A stretch of DNA of 43,812 nt, taken from DASSOY01 sp035776675 (GTDB lineage Bacteria; Bacillota; Bacilli; Bacillales; DASSOY01). The position numbers were made by a program, and so were the translations under genes. How positions within the stretch are numbered: position 1 is the first letter of the stretch; every line of letters begins with the position of its first letter. Shown in pieces: positions 1-7,847 of the stretch. The stretch is from assembly GCA_035776675.1 (NCBI GenBank), contig DASTWO010000153.1, forward strand, positions 1 to 43,812. Reading direction: 5' to 3'. The notes under the pieces are model-generated. The model was not told the DNA's origin, searched no databases, and saw only the letters and a list, made by a program, of their open reading frames with translations.

Positions 1-356
1 ACCGACATAATATCCTGAATAATCGCATCCGGAGGATTCCCTGCGGCTACTGCAGCCAGTTCTTTAGTCCAAACATCTCCCCACGGAAGATAAGTATATT
101 TGACATGGATCTTATCTTGAGATTTGTTGAATGCATCGACCATATGTTGAATAACCGGCCTGCGTTGGTCCGATCCCCAGAATGACCAGAAGTCCAGTTG
201 GATCTTCCCTTCCGCACTGCTTCCATCACTTCCACCATCTGTACCTCCGCTACCGCCGGTTCCTGAGGCAGAGTCTGATCCGCCTCCACTACAACCTGCC
301 AACAACCCCATCATGACCATAAGCAATACCAAAAACAGAGATAGAGTTTTCTTCAT
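1..356 (-). CDS. ABC transporter sugar-binding lipoprotein, N-terminal part
   Basis: Partial gene that runs off the left edge; about 118 residues are visible. It begins with a lipoprotein signal peptide: MKK, a hydrophobic stretch, then the lipobox L-A-G-C near residue 25. A low-complexity Gly/Ser/Asp linker follows and then a start typical of family 1 extracellular solute-binding proteins (LDFWSFWG, later AVAAGNPPDAI). It should be anchored outside the cytoplasmic membrane and deliver a sugar to an ABC permease encoded beyond the window. The start is set by a strong ribosome-binding site (GGAGGAG) seven bases upstream. It has its own promoter at 502-530, separate from the two enzyme genes behind it. 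The substrate cannot be read from this fragment. Confidence 0.88.
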   Translation of the reverse strand, partial: MKKTLSLFLVLLMVMMGLLAGCSGGGSDSASGTGGSGGTDGGSDGSSAEGKIQLDFWSFWGSDQRRPVIQHMVDAFNKSQDKIHVKYTYLPWGDVWTKELAAVAAGNPPDAIIQDIMS

Positions 357-463
357 ATTTTCACTCCTCCTTATTTTCTAACTATTATTGGTAAAAACAG
401 TGGTTAACGCCGATCATGGAAGCAAGCCTTCTTTAATAGTCGTTCAATGACTATGTATTTTTG

Positions 464-487
464 TTATGACCGTTTTTGTGGGTTTTC
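464..487 (-). promoter_or_regulatory. Possible operator shared with the second sugar promoter
   Basis: Read on the minus strand, this stretch (CCCACAAAAACGGTCATAAC) closely resembles the segment at 2870-2891 (CCCACACAAAACAGTCAAA). Both lie about 15-20 bases downstream of a -10 box. The repeated arrangement suggests that one regulator controls the transporter and the two enzyme genes. This is inferred from two copies only. Confidence 0.4.
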
Positions 488-501
488 GTGGTTTTGGAGT
501 T

Positions 502-530
502 ATACTAATATAGTTTTCATTTGATGTCAA
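502..530 (-). promoter_or_regulatory. Sigma-A promoter of the sugar-binding protein gene
   Basis: On the minus strand there is a perfect -35 box TTGACA (525-530), a 17-base spacer and a -10-like TAGTAT (502-507). It points at the lipoprotein gene. Apart from this promoter, the operator-like motif and a 24-codon reading frame at 629-703, I see nothing else in the gene-free stretch 357-720. Confidence 0.65.
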
Positions 531-628
531 TAAAATATTTTCTAAATTTCTATTTCTCTGTTTTGTCCCATCCCCACGACTCTCCATATAATTGGCCAGT
601 TTATGCCAGCAGCTTTCTTGATCTTCGT

Positions 629-703
629 TTAACCTTTTTGAGTGGTTTGAAACACCTTTCTTAGATCGCCTCCTTTTATCAAAACCTTTCCGATTTCAAG
701 CAT
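629..703 (-). CDS. Possible 24-residue peptide or gene remnant
   Basis: Just behind the stop of the oxidoreductase gene is a near-perfect Shine-Dalgarno sequence (AAGGAGGTGATG) running straight into an ATG. The frame encodes MLEIGKVLIKGGDLRKVFQT plus four more residues. The spacing between Shine-Dalgarno and ATG is almost zero, which is poor for initiation. It may be a truncated relic of a longer operon gene rather than a functional peptide. No family is recognised. Confidence 0.18.
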   Translation of the reverse strand: MLEIGKVLIKGGDLRKVFQTTQKG

Positions 704-720
704 CACCTCCTTAGTTAAAT

Positions 721-1728
721 TTACTTATTGGACATTCTTATGTTTTCTAGCTGTTCCAGGCTAACGACCTTTTCTTCTTCTAAAGCCTTAACGGCACCAA
801 GAGCAGCAGAAAGTGACTTGACACTATCGCTATAGTTGGAATGAATCAGATCCTGGCGATTGCTCGATATAGCTTCAGCAAACACTTCCAATTCCTTTCG
901 ATAAAGATGGTCTTCGTTTTCAAAATCTATAGGCTCTCCGTCTATATGGCCGCTTAACCTTCCTCGTGCCAGATCCAGGGTCAGGTGCATCTCATCGGAG
1001 ATGAACTCCATTTCGGCCACAAACCCGGGATAAACCCAGGAATGTGTATGATTTTGCAAGGGCCCGTCTTTGTAACGGAGAGAAAGGCTGAAACTATCTT
1101 CAACAGTGAAATCTCCTTCTTTGGGAATAACCAAATTGTCTTGAAAGCCACTGATTTGACTCATTTCGCCTAACATAAAACGCGAAAGATCCAACATATG
1201 AACGGCTTGGTCAAATATTGGACCGCCGGATCGCTCCTTGTCGAAGAACCAACGTGGCCAATTTTCCCGTAAAGCCAAACCATCAAGCATTGCACTACGA
1301 ACCAGCGCTATCCTCCGGCCTTGAATGAGTTCCCGGCACCGATTCGCAGCCTGGCTGTAGCGAAACATAAAGCCTACACTGTTAATCACACCGGTTCGAT
1401 CCAGAACTTCAATCACCTCTTCTGCCATATGTAAATGCTTGGCAGGCGGCTTTTCAATAAAACAATGAATTCCTCGTTCAGCTGCTTCGCGAACAGGTTG
1501 GAGCCGCACTTCCGGAGGCGTACAAATGATCACTCCTTCGGGTTTCGTCTCTTTAAGCATTTCCACATAATCTGAAAAGGCCGGTATGCCAAACTTCTTC
1601 TCCGCCCTGGTAAGCGCTTCCCTATTAAGGTCACACATACCTACGAGTTCGATCTCTGGAATTTCCTTTATCGTATTGAGGTGGCCTTGTCCTTGAAATC
1701 CTGTCCCCAGCAAAGCGATTCGAACCAT
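721..1728 (-). CDS. Gfo/Idh/MocA family NAD(P)-dependent oxidoreductase
   Basis: Predicted cytoplasmic sugar or sugar-acid dehydrogenase of 335 residues. The N-terminus has the Rossmann signature (VRIALLGTGFQGQGHL). The family motif EKPPAKHL follows near residue 95 (the usual EKP with the catalytic-site lysine), and later comes the GGPIFDQAVHMLDL segment that matches the G-G-x-x-x-D-x-G/A-x-H-x-x-D pattern of the catalytic domain. The length is normal. Two ATG codons are possible; the one at 1728 lies six bases from AGGGGG, whereas the one at 1734 touches it, so 1728 is preferred. It lies 48 bases behind the isomerase-like gene and is probably cotranscribed with it from 2911-2939. The substrate is not known; the neighbours suggest it works on the same sugar as the GH4 and NagB-like enzymes. 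Confidence 0.88.
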   Translation of the reverse strand: MVRIALLGTGFQGQGHLNTIKEIPEIELVGMCDLNREALTRAEKKFGIPAFSDYVEMLKETKPEGVIICTPPEVRLQPVREAAERGIHCFIEKPPAKHLHMAEEVIEVLDRTGVINSVGFMFRYSQAANRCRELIQGRRIALVRSAMLDGLALRENWPRWFFDKERSGGPIFDQAVHMLDLSRFMLGEMSQISGFQDNLVIPKEGDFTVEDSFSLSLRYKDGPLQNHTHSWVYPGFVAEMEFISDEMHLTLDLARGRLSGHIDGEPIDFENEDHLYRKELEVFAEAISSNRQDLIHSNYSDSVKSLSAALGAVKALEEEKVVSLEQLENIRMSNK

Positions 1729-1776
1729 ACTCATCCCCCTCGGATTTAATTTGTAATGATGGCTTTCAACCCAAAT

Positions 1777-2565
1777 CTATATCCGTAACCAATCTTCCAC
1801 CTGCATTCTTCCATGTCTAACATCCTTTGTCGGGTCGTGATCCTCAGATTCATGTTCAATGGAAACACGGTCATCATACCCTAATTCTTTTAACGTTCGA
1901 ATACACCGCTCCATATCAACAACTCCGCTTCCTAATGCTGTTGGATGATGAGCTCCTGCCTCTTTCACATCCTTCAAATGAACATTCAGCAAATAATCTT
2001 TCAGCGAAATCAAAGCTTCATGAGCAGGGAATCCTTGAGTTCCAAACCATCCGGTATCTACACCCGCACCAAGACGATCACCATAATCACCGATAACAGT
2101 TCGAATCTCATTCGGATGCTTTTCAGGATGATTTTCAACAGCGACTTTCATGTCGTACTCTTCACAATAACGGTAAATCTTAGAGGCACCTTCTTGACTG
2201 ACACCGCTTGTAATTAACTTGACATCAAACATTTGGCAAGTTTCAAAGCAGAGTTCCGTCCACCGCGGAGCATTTATTGGATCGCCTAAATGACACGTAT
2301 ATCCGATAATCTCCAATTGATAATGAGCCAGAATCTTTTTCATCTCTTCTGCAAAATATGGGGTCATGAACTTCGGAAAAGCATGACCCATCCACAACTC
2401 TATGTATCGAAAACCGGCGTTCGAAATAGCTGAACAAATGGAATTGAATTCCTTCAGGCTGAAACTCTCAATGACACGCCGTTCGGCGTTTGTCCAATCA
2501 TCCATGCTCGTTTGGTAGTTTGATGCTTTTGCAAAATAACTTGCAGTCGCAAGCCCGATTTTCAT
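1777..2565 (-). CDS. Xylose isomerase-like TIM-barrel sugar isomerase/epimerase
   Basis: 262-residue protein of the AP-endonuclease-2/xylose isomerase-like superfamily, in which a metal-dependent TIM barrel isomerises or epimerises sugars and keto-sugars. Visible family marks are RYIELWMGHAF, VAVENHPEKHPNE (metal-binding Glu), GAGVDTGWFG (Asp/Thr), LLNVHLKDV (His and Asp) and a final Glu in VSIEHE. The start at 2565 is chosen because GAGGTG lies eight bases upstream; an ATG 24 bases further upstream has no ribosome-binding site. It is the first gene of a two-gene minus-strand unit with the Gfo/Idh/MocA enzyme, a very common pairing in sugar and inositol catabolism. The exact reaction is unknown. 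Confidence 0.85.
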   Translation of the reverse strand: MKIGLATASYFAKASNYQTSMDDWTNAERRVIESFSLKEFNSICSAISNAGFRYIELWMGHAFPKFMTPYFAEEMKKILAHYQLEIIGYTCHLGDPINAPRWTELCFETCQMFDVKLITSGVSQEGASKIYRYCEEYDMKVAVENHPEKHPNEIRTVIGDYGDRLGAGVDTGWFGTQGFPAHEALISLKDYLLNVHLKDVKEAGAHHPTALGSGVVDMERCIRTLKELGYDDRVSIEHESEDHDPTKDVRHGRMQVEDWLRI

Positions 2566-2869
2566 CTCCCCAACACCTCGCTTTTTCATATTTATTAGCT
2601 TTTGAATTTCCAGCCTTGAAACGACAAACCGCAATGACACCGCTTACATACCGACTTTTAATATGTAAGTACACATCAATGCCTTTAAACTACTCTCGCC
2701 GTCATGAAAACTGAGATCATTGTTGATTAAATATTCCGAAATATTATGTATAAAAAATTACATCCTCGCTAACCTGATATGCAGAATTATTGATCAAGTC
2801 ATTTCCTCTCAAAGGACTGGGATGCACTGTACCAAAACATTGTAGAAAGCGTCATTCATGAATAATGGT

Positions 2870-2891
2870 TTTTGACTGTTTTGTGTGGGTT
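2870..2891 (-). promoter_or_regulatory. Possible operator, second copy of the shared motif
   Basis: Minus-strand CCCACACAAAACAGTCAAA lies about 20 bases downstream of the -10 box of the isomerase promoter. It matches the element downstream of the transporter promoter at 464-487. The two elements share the AACCCACA start and the A-rich AAAAC-GTCA core. The regulator is not in the window. Confidence 0.4.
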
Positions 2892-2910
2892 ATTGTTGCT
2901 TGTTGAAATG

Positions 2911-2939
2911 ATAGTAATATAGAAAAGCAAATATGTCAA
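2911..2939 (-). promoter_or_regulatory. Sigma-A promoter of the isomerase/oxidoreductase unit
   Basis: Minus-strand TTGACA (2934-2939), a 17-base spacer and TACTAT (2911-2916). The layout is the same as that of the transporter promoter at 502-530, including the tatat bases just before the -10 box. Confidence 0.65.
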
Positions 2940-3031
2940 CAAAATTTTAAAATATAAGACTTTAGTCCTTAACAACAACTATTTCCTCCACATTAATGGT
3001 CAGTATTACAACAAATCCGTCACTTGTCTTA

Positions 3032-3061
3032 TTGACATCTTTAAAATCATGCTTATATAAT
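3032..3061 (+). promoter_or_regulatory. Sigma-A promoter of the GH4 operon
   Basis: Perfect TTGACA (3032-3037) and perfect TATAAT (3056-3061) with an 18-base spacer, reading toward the GH4 gene. The leader is about 120 bases. Confidence 0.75.
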
Positions 3062-3190
3062 TGTGAAAAGATTTAAACCCTTTCCAAAACAATGGGATTC
3101 TGATGGACAGTTTCGTACTTGGATACGCCCAGGAAGTCGGATTCTTCACTTATTCGTCAGGTCCAGGTTCAATGCATTGGAGGAAATGAA

Positions 3191-4489
3191 ATGGCGAGAA
3201 TCAAAATGGCTTATATCGGCGGTGGCAGCACACGAGCTGCAGGAACACTGGCTAGTCTAATCGACCAGGGTGAGAACTTTAACGGATCAGAAATAGTGTT
3301 AATAGATTTAAATGAAGAACGATTAAAGATCGTGAAAACCATAGCTGAGAAGATGGCCCATTCCAAACAACTCGATCTTACTTTTACAATGACAACGAAT
3401 CGCAGAAATGGATTGAAAGACTGTCATGCTGTCCTCACAAGCTATCGACCGGGTGGATTTGAAGCACGTTATATTGATGAACAAGTCCCTTTAAAAAACG
3501 GGGTCATTGGACAGGAAACCCAGGGGCCGGGTGGTTTCTTTATGGCTTTACGTTCCATTCATGTGATCAAGGGAATCATTAAGGACATGGAAGAAATCTG
3601 CCCGTCGGCAAAGCTTTTCAATTATACAAACCCGATCAACATCGTTTCAGAGGCTATTACCCATAACACCGATATTCCTACAGTTTCCCTTTGCGAGGGA
3701 CCGATTCTATTTCCAAAATGGATGGCTGAATCTGCAAGCTTGGACCCTCAATATTTGGATACCACCATGATCGGATTAAATCATAATTGCTGGAGTAATC
3801 GTCACCTGTACAAGGGAGAAGACATCATGCCCCTGCTCTCAAAAGCACTGGAACGTGAAAAGGTTAATCAGACTATAAGCACACATAAATTTCGTATGTT
3901 AAATCTCGCTGTAGAAATGAACGCCATTCCAGCCGATTACTTTCAATATTATTACTATAAAGATGAAGTTCTGGAAGAATTACAAGCCAAACCTACTACC
4001 CGATCACAAGATATTATGGCCTCGGTTCCGGACTACTGGGAGCACTATCAAGAACAAGCTCAAAGTGATCATCCGAGACTGGACCCGAATCGCTCCCGCG
4101 GTGGGATTCATGAACTGGAATTGGCATTTGACGTGATGGATGCCGTTTTCAATGATCGGAAAGAGGTTTGGACAGCTAACGTTCCCAATACTGGCGCAAT
4201 AGCTGATTTTTCAGATGATCTGGTCGTTGAGGCACCTTGTTATGTAGACCGGAATGGAGTTGTCCCTCTTACACAAGGTGCCCTGCCTCAACACGTGTCC
4301 GGGCTTTTGAAAATGCTGGGGGAATATCAGGCGTTGACGGCCAAAGCAGCCTGGAACGGCAATCGTATTGATGCGGTTCGCGCTTTGGCAAGCAATCCAT
4401 TGGTTTTTTCCATAAACAAAGCCGAGAAAATCTATGATGAAATGGCTGCTGCTTTAAAGGATTATTTGCCCGATCGTTTATTATTCTAG
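3191..4489 (+). CDS. Glycoside hydrolase family 4 protein
   Basis: 432-residue cytoplasmic enzyme of GH4, the family that uses NAD+ and a divalent metal to cleave glycosides by oxidation at C3 followed by elimination. The nucleotide-binding start is IGGGSTRA. Later come GQETQGPGGFF, NYTNP (about residues 144-148), LCEGP with the metal-binding Cys at about 168, and GLNHNCW with the metal-binding His at about 198. All key residues appear intact. The start at 3191 follows GGAGGA by eight bases; a longer in-frame version from 3119 has no ribosome-binding site. It is the first gene of a four-gene operon (GH4, NagB-like, kinase, GH32). Family members act on 6-phospho-glucosides, galactosides or uronides; the sequence alone does not decide which. 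Confidence 0.9.
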   Translation: MARIKMAYIGGGSTRAAGTLASLIDQGENFNGSEIVLIDLNEERLKIVKTIAEKMAHSKQLDLTFTMTTNRRNGLKDCHAVLTSYRPGGFEARYIDEQVPLKNGVIGQETQGPGGFFMALRSIHVIKGIIKDMEEICPSAKLFNYTNPINIVSEAITHNTDIPTVSLCEGPILFPKWMAESASLDPQYLDTTMIGLNHNCWSNRHLYKGEDIMPLLSKALEREKVNQTISTHKFRMLNLAVEMNAIPADYFQYYYYKDEVLEELQAKPTTRSQDIMASVPDYWEHYQEQAQSDHPRLDPNRSRGGIHELELAFDVMDAVFNDRKEVWTANVPNTGAIADFSDDLVVEAPCYVDRNGVVPLTQGALPQHVSGLLKMLGEYQALTAKAAWNGNRIDAVRALASNPLVFSINKAEKIYDEMAAALKDYLPDRLLF

Positions 4490-4504
4490 GAAGGCTGTGA
4501 GTTC

Positions 4505-5242
4505 GTGAAATTAATTGTGAAAAATAATTACGATGAAATGAGTACAGCCGCAGCACAATTCACGACAAGAATAGTTAGAAATAACCACAAGGCGGCCATA
4601 GTGCCGGCAATGGGCAATACACCCATTGGCACCTATCGGGAATTAGCTGAAATGACCAACAGCTATCACTTTAATCCATCCGGCCTGAAAATTTTCCAAC
4701 TGGACGGCTATCTGGGGCTTTCCCCTAATGATCCGCGTTCCCTGGAAAGATGGCTGAGACATTCTGTTCTTACCCCATGGGGAATTAAAGAGGAACAAGT
4801 GACTTTGTTGAAAGAAAACAGTGAAGACCCGCAAGCATTGTGTGAAAGTTATACGGAAAACGTGAAAATGTCAGGCGGATTTGATTTGGCAATACTTGGC
4901 CTTGGCCCTAACGGACATCTCGGATTTAATGAACCCCCTTCAGATTCAAATCTTCCAACCAGGGTGGTGTCTCTCACTGATGAGAGTATTCGCAGCAACG
5001 CTGTTTATTGGGGCGGAGAATCCAAAGTTCCACGAAAAGGTATCACAGCCGGAATGGATCTTCTCGTGTCAGCGCGGCAAATTCTATTATTAGTCAGCGG
5101 TGAACACAAAAGGGGAATTCTTGCAAAGACGTTAAAAGGTCCCGTAACAAAAGAAGTTCCTGCGTCCTTTCTTCAACAACATCCGAATACCACCATTATT
5201 ACCGATAAAGCGGCTTACCCTGAAGGGAGAGCGGATATTTGA
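4505..5242 (+). CDS. NagB-like glucosamine-6-phosphate deaminase/isomerase family protein
   Basis: 245 residues, the usual length of NagB. The family converts glucosamine 6-phosphate to fructose 6-phosphate and ammonia. Visible motifs are AIVPAMGNTPIGTY (phosphate loop), LDGYLGL with the enolising Asp at about 67, and GLGPNGHLGFNEP with His138 and Glu143 of the ring-opening relay. Two features differ from typical NagB: the residue after the catalytic Asp is Gly where the family has Glu (LDEY), and PRKGITAGM replaces the usual PKKALTMG. The substrate may therefore not be glucosamine 6-phosphate itself. The GTG start follows AGGAAGG. The last four bases overlap the start of the kinase gene, which indicates translational coupling. 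Confidence 0.85.
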   Translation: MKLIVKNNYDEMSTAAAQFTTRIVRNNHKAAIVPAMGNTPIGTYRELAEMTNSYHFNPSGLKIFQLDGYLGLSPNDPRSLERWLRHSVLTPWGIKEEQVTLLKENSEDPQALCESYTENVKMSGGFDLAILGLGPNGHLGFNEPPSDSNLPTRVVSLTDESIRSNAVYWGGESKVPRKGITAGMDLLVSARQILLLVSGEHKRGILAKTLKGPVTKEVPASFLQQHPNTTIITDKAAYPEGRADI

Positions 5243-6237
5243 CAGATCAAGCAGAAAAAAAGGATTTCATTCTAGGAGTTGATGCCGGGAACACAAAGAC
5301 ATTAGCGGTATTGGCCACTCAAAAAGGGGAAATTTTGGGAATCGGTCGAGGCGTTTGCGGTGACATTTATGGGGCTCTATCAGCTGAGGCGGCCATCTCT
5401 GAGGTGAAAAATGCGGTTGACGTCGCTTTGGCAAAAGCAGATGCGAACAAGCAAGACATACATACAGCAGCTTTTAGTATGGCTGGTGCAGACTGGCCCG
5501 AGGACTATGAATTTTTAAAGAACACTATGAAAAACCATTCACTTGGCAAGGAAATTGTTATCACGAACGATGCCATGGGGGGATTGCGTGCTGGATCACA
5601 AGTTGGATACGGAGTTTCGGTCATTTTAGGTACAGGTGTGGCTATTGGGGCAAAGGGATACAATGAATCTTCGTGGCACGGCAGCCATTGGATTCGCGGA
5701 CTCGATAGCAATCATCTTATTGAGGAAATCATTAACGTTGTTTTACTTTCAGAATTAAGAATTGGCCCCTCTACTTCCCTGACAAATCGAGTGCTTCATC
5801 TTTTCAGCAAAGAAAAGATAGAGGATTTTCTCCACGCCATTACCCAACGCGGCAACAAAGAGAACAAAAGGAAAACTAAAATGATGCGTGCCCTCCTGGA
5901 GGAAGCGGATAACAGTGATGAAGTCGCACAGGAAATTGTTCAATGTTTTGCGGAACGATGCGGAGACTTTGCATTAACAGCAGCACGCAAAGCGAATTTT
6001 CAACAGAACCATTCCTTTCATCTCGTATTTTCAGGTGGAATGTTCCGTCATTCATCCCGTTTAATCACGAATATTGTGACCGCTAGAGTTCATACAAAAT
6101 TCCCGGGTGCCGTACCGGTATTAAGTCAGTTTGAGCCTGTGATAGGAGCTTTGTTTCTGGGATTTGATGCGGCAAACATACGTATTTCCGAAAAAATCAA
6201 AGGAAATTTGAAAGAAAGTATGCCCGTTCATTATTGA
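5239..6237 (+). CDS. BadF/BadG-type sugar kinase (N-acetylglucosamine kinase-like)
   Basis: 332-residue member of the actin-like ASKHA fold, BadF/BadG/BcrA/D ATPase family, which includes N-acetylglucosamine kinases. The first phosphate loop is ILGVDAGNTKT (residues 11-21). Next come FSMAGADWP, the conserved VITNDAMGGLRAG, and the second phosphate loop SVILGTGVAIGA; the adenosine motif is LVFSGGMF. It probably phosphorylates the free sugar released in the cytoplasm, so that the NagB-like enzyme can act on it. The start is TTG inside the overlap TTGA with the previous stop, a typical coupled start. The sugar is not identifiable from sequence. Confidence 0.82.
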   Translation: MTDQAEKKDFILGVDAGNTKTLAVLATQKGEILGIGRGVCGDIYGALSAEAAISEVKNAVDVALAKADANKQDIHTAAFSMAGADWPEDYEFLKNTMKNHSLGKEIVITNDAMGGLRAGSQVGYGVSVILGTGVAIGAKGYNESSWHGSHWIRGLDSNHLIEEIINVVLLSELRIGPSTSLTNRVLHLFSKEKIEDFLHAITQRGNKENKRKTKMMRALLEEADNSDEVAQEIVQCFAERCGDFALTAARKANFQQNHSFHLVFSGGMFRHSSRLITNIVTARVHTKFPGAVPVLSQFEPVIGALFLGFDAANIRISEKIKGNLKESMPVHY

Positions 6238-6263
6238 TCTTTCCATCCCGAAAGGAGAACATC

Positions 6264-7751
6264 ATGCCTGCTAAATCTAATAAAGACTCTCTTCATCTGC
6301 AATCCATCTCAAAGGCGGAGGAAGCCATGGCTTCTCTGCGAAGAAACGCGGACATGGGTCCGCATCATTTGAATTATCATTTTACGGCCCCGATCTCATG
6401 GATGAACGATCCTAACGGATTGATCTACTACCGGGGAGAATACCACATGTTTTATCAAATCCACCCTTTCAGTCCGGAAAATGGCCCAAAGCATTGGGGC
6501 CACGCGAAAAGCAAAGATCTCGTTTTCTGGGAACATCTTCCGATTGCTCTTGCTCCCAGCGAGGATCATGATATGCACGGCTGTTTTTCTGGAACAGCTG
6601 TTGAAAACAATGGGCTGCTGATCCTAATTTATACGGGTAATGTCCATAGCCCACAAAAGAAACAGGTACAGTGCATTGCCACAAGCGAAGATGGCCTCAT
6701 CTTTACCAAACATCCCGGAAATCCGGTCATTAATCAATTTCCCGAAGACGGAACGGTTGATTTTCGTGATCCGAAGGTTTGGAAGCACGAAGGTGTTTGG
6801 TATATGGCGATCGGATCCGGAAAAGCAGGAATGGCCAGTGCCCTCCTCTACCAATCTACTGATCTGTTCAACTGGGAATACACCGGCAAAATGGCGGAAA
6901 GCAACGGGTCACAGGGCAAGATATGGAATTGCCCTGACTTTTTTGAATTAGATGGAAAGGATGTTTTGCTTGCCTCCCCTGCGGTGCCTTATGGTGTGAA
7001 AAACACTAGAAAAAGCATTTACATGATCGGGAAGATGAATTACGAAAACGGCAAATTCACACAAGAAATAGACGGAGACGTGGACCACGGTCCCGATTTT
7101 TATGCGCCGCAGACGTGGATAGACCATCAAGGGCGAGTTATTCTTATCGGATGGATGGACATGTGGTGGAACCCTATGCCGACTCAAGATTATGGATGGA
7201 CCGGCGCCATGACCCTTCCCCGCCTGGTAACAATGTCGCGGAACGGAAAGCTTCTGTTTGAGCCTGTCCCTGAGTTACAAACCCTTCGGAAAAATCACAG
7301 ATCCTTGCCGCCTGTAAAATGGAGCGAAAATCATTCCGGCATATTCAAGAATATCTGTGGTGACTCTCTGGAAATCATCGTTGAATTTGACCTTCAATCG
7401 TGTACTGCAGAAGAATTTGGACTCAAAGTCCGTTGTTCGCACGATGACAAACAAAAGACATTGATCACTTACAAACCTGATCTTCACGAAGTCACAATAG
7501 ATCGTCAGAACTCAGGGACGACTAACGGAGAAAGGAATGTCAGAAATTTACCTCCACGTCCGAACCATACAGTCAAATGGCATTTATTCCTGGACCGATC
7601 CTCTATCGAGTTATTCATCAATGATGGAGAGCTTGTCATGACGAATCGAATCTATCCCGACCCTTCAAGCCTCGGATTAGATCTTTTCGCAAAAGGGGGT
7701 TCTGTTAAAGTTTCATCACTTGATTTATGGGATCTATCCTCTATTTGGTGA
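6264..7751 (+). CDS. GH32 fructosidase-like protein with altered acid/base residue
   Basis: 495-residue protein without a signal peptide, so probably cytoplasmic. The five-bladed propeller of GH32 (sucrose-6-phosphate hydrolase, invertase, levanase) is clear: WMNDPNGL carries the nucleophile Asp at about 49, DFRDPKVW carries the stabilising Asp at about 169, and DHGPDFYAPQ and GWTGAMTLPR follow. The C-terminal beta-sandwich is present. The third catalytic motif, normally W-E-C-P-D with Glu as acid/base, reads WNCPDFF, with Asn at about 222. By family rules this should abolish or greatly alter ordinary hydrolysis. The start at 6264 follows AAAGGAGA. As the last gene of the operon it stands in an unusual partnership with a NagB-like enzyme and a BadF kinase. 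Confidence 0.88.
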   Translation: MPAKSNKDSLHLQSISKAEEAMASLRRNADMGPHHLNYHFTAPISWMNDPNGLIYYRGEYHMFYQIHPFSPENGPKHWGHAKSKDLVFWEHLPIALAPSEDHDMHGCFSGTAVENNGLLILIYTGNVHSPQKKQVQCIATSEDGLIFTKHPGNPVINQFPEDGTVDFRDPKVWKHEGVWYMAIGSGKAGMASALLYQSTDLFNWEYTGKMAESNGSQGKIWNCPDFFELDGKDVLLASPAVPYGVKNTRKSIYMIGKMNYENGKFTQEIDGDVDHGPDFYAPQTWIDHQGRVILIGWMDMWWNPMPTQDYGWTGAMTLPRLVTMSRNGKLLFEPVPELQTLRKNHRSLPPVKWSENHSGIFKNICGDSLEIIVEFDLQSCTAEEFGLKVRCSHDDKQKTLITYKPDLHEVTIDRQNSGTTNGERNVRNLPPRPNHTVKWHLFLDRSSIELFINDGELVMTNRIYPDPSSLGLDLFAKGGSVKVSSLDLWDLSSIW

Positions 7752-7847
7752 ACTCTCAAATAATCTTTGCTGTGATGAATTTTTTAATAATACATCATTG
7801 AAATTAAAGTTGCCGCCTTAAGGTTTACATAATAAAATTATTGAATA

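Larger units (their letters stand above)
2566..3190. other. Divergent control region of the sugar locus
   Basis: The gap between the minus-strand enzymes and the plus-strand GH4 operon holds a promoter in each direction (2911-2939 and 3032-3061) and the operator-like motif at 2870-2891. The minus-strand leader is about 340 bases, long for a simple operon. I could not identify a gene, riboswitch or convincing structure in it. On the plus strand a frame at 3103-3189 encodes 28 residues and ends one base before the GH4 start; it has only a weak ribosome-binding site. Confidence 0.5.

Noticed and set aside
3437..3460. GGATTTGAAG, the complement of a tRNA-Sec anticodon arm sequence
   Set aside because: It lies inside the GH4 coding region (RPGGFEAR), with no tRNA fold around it.
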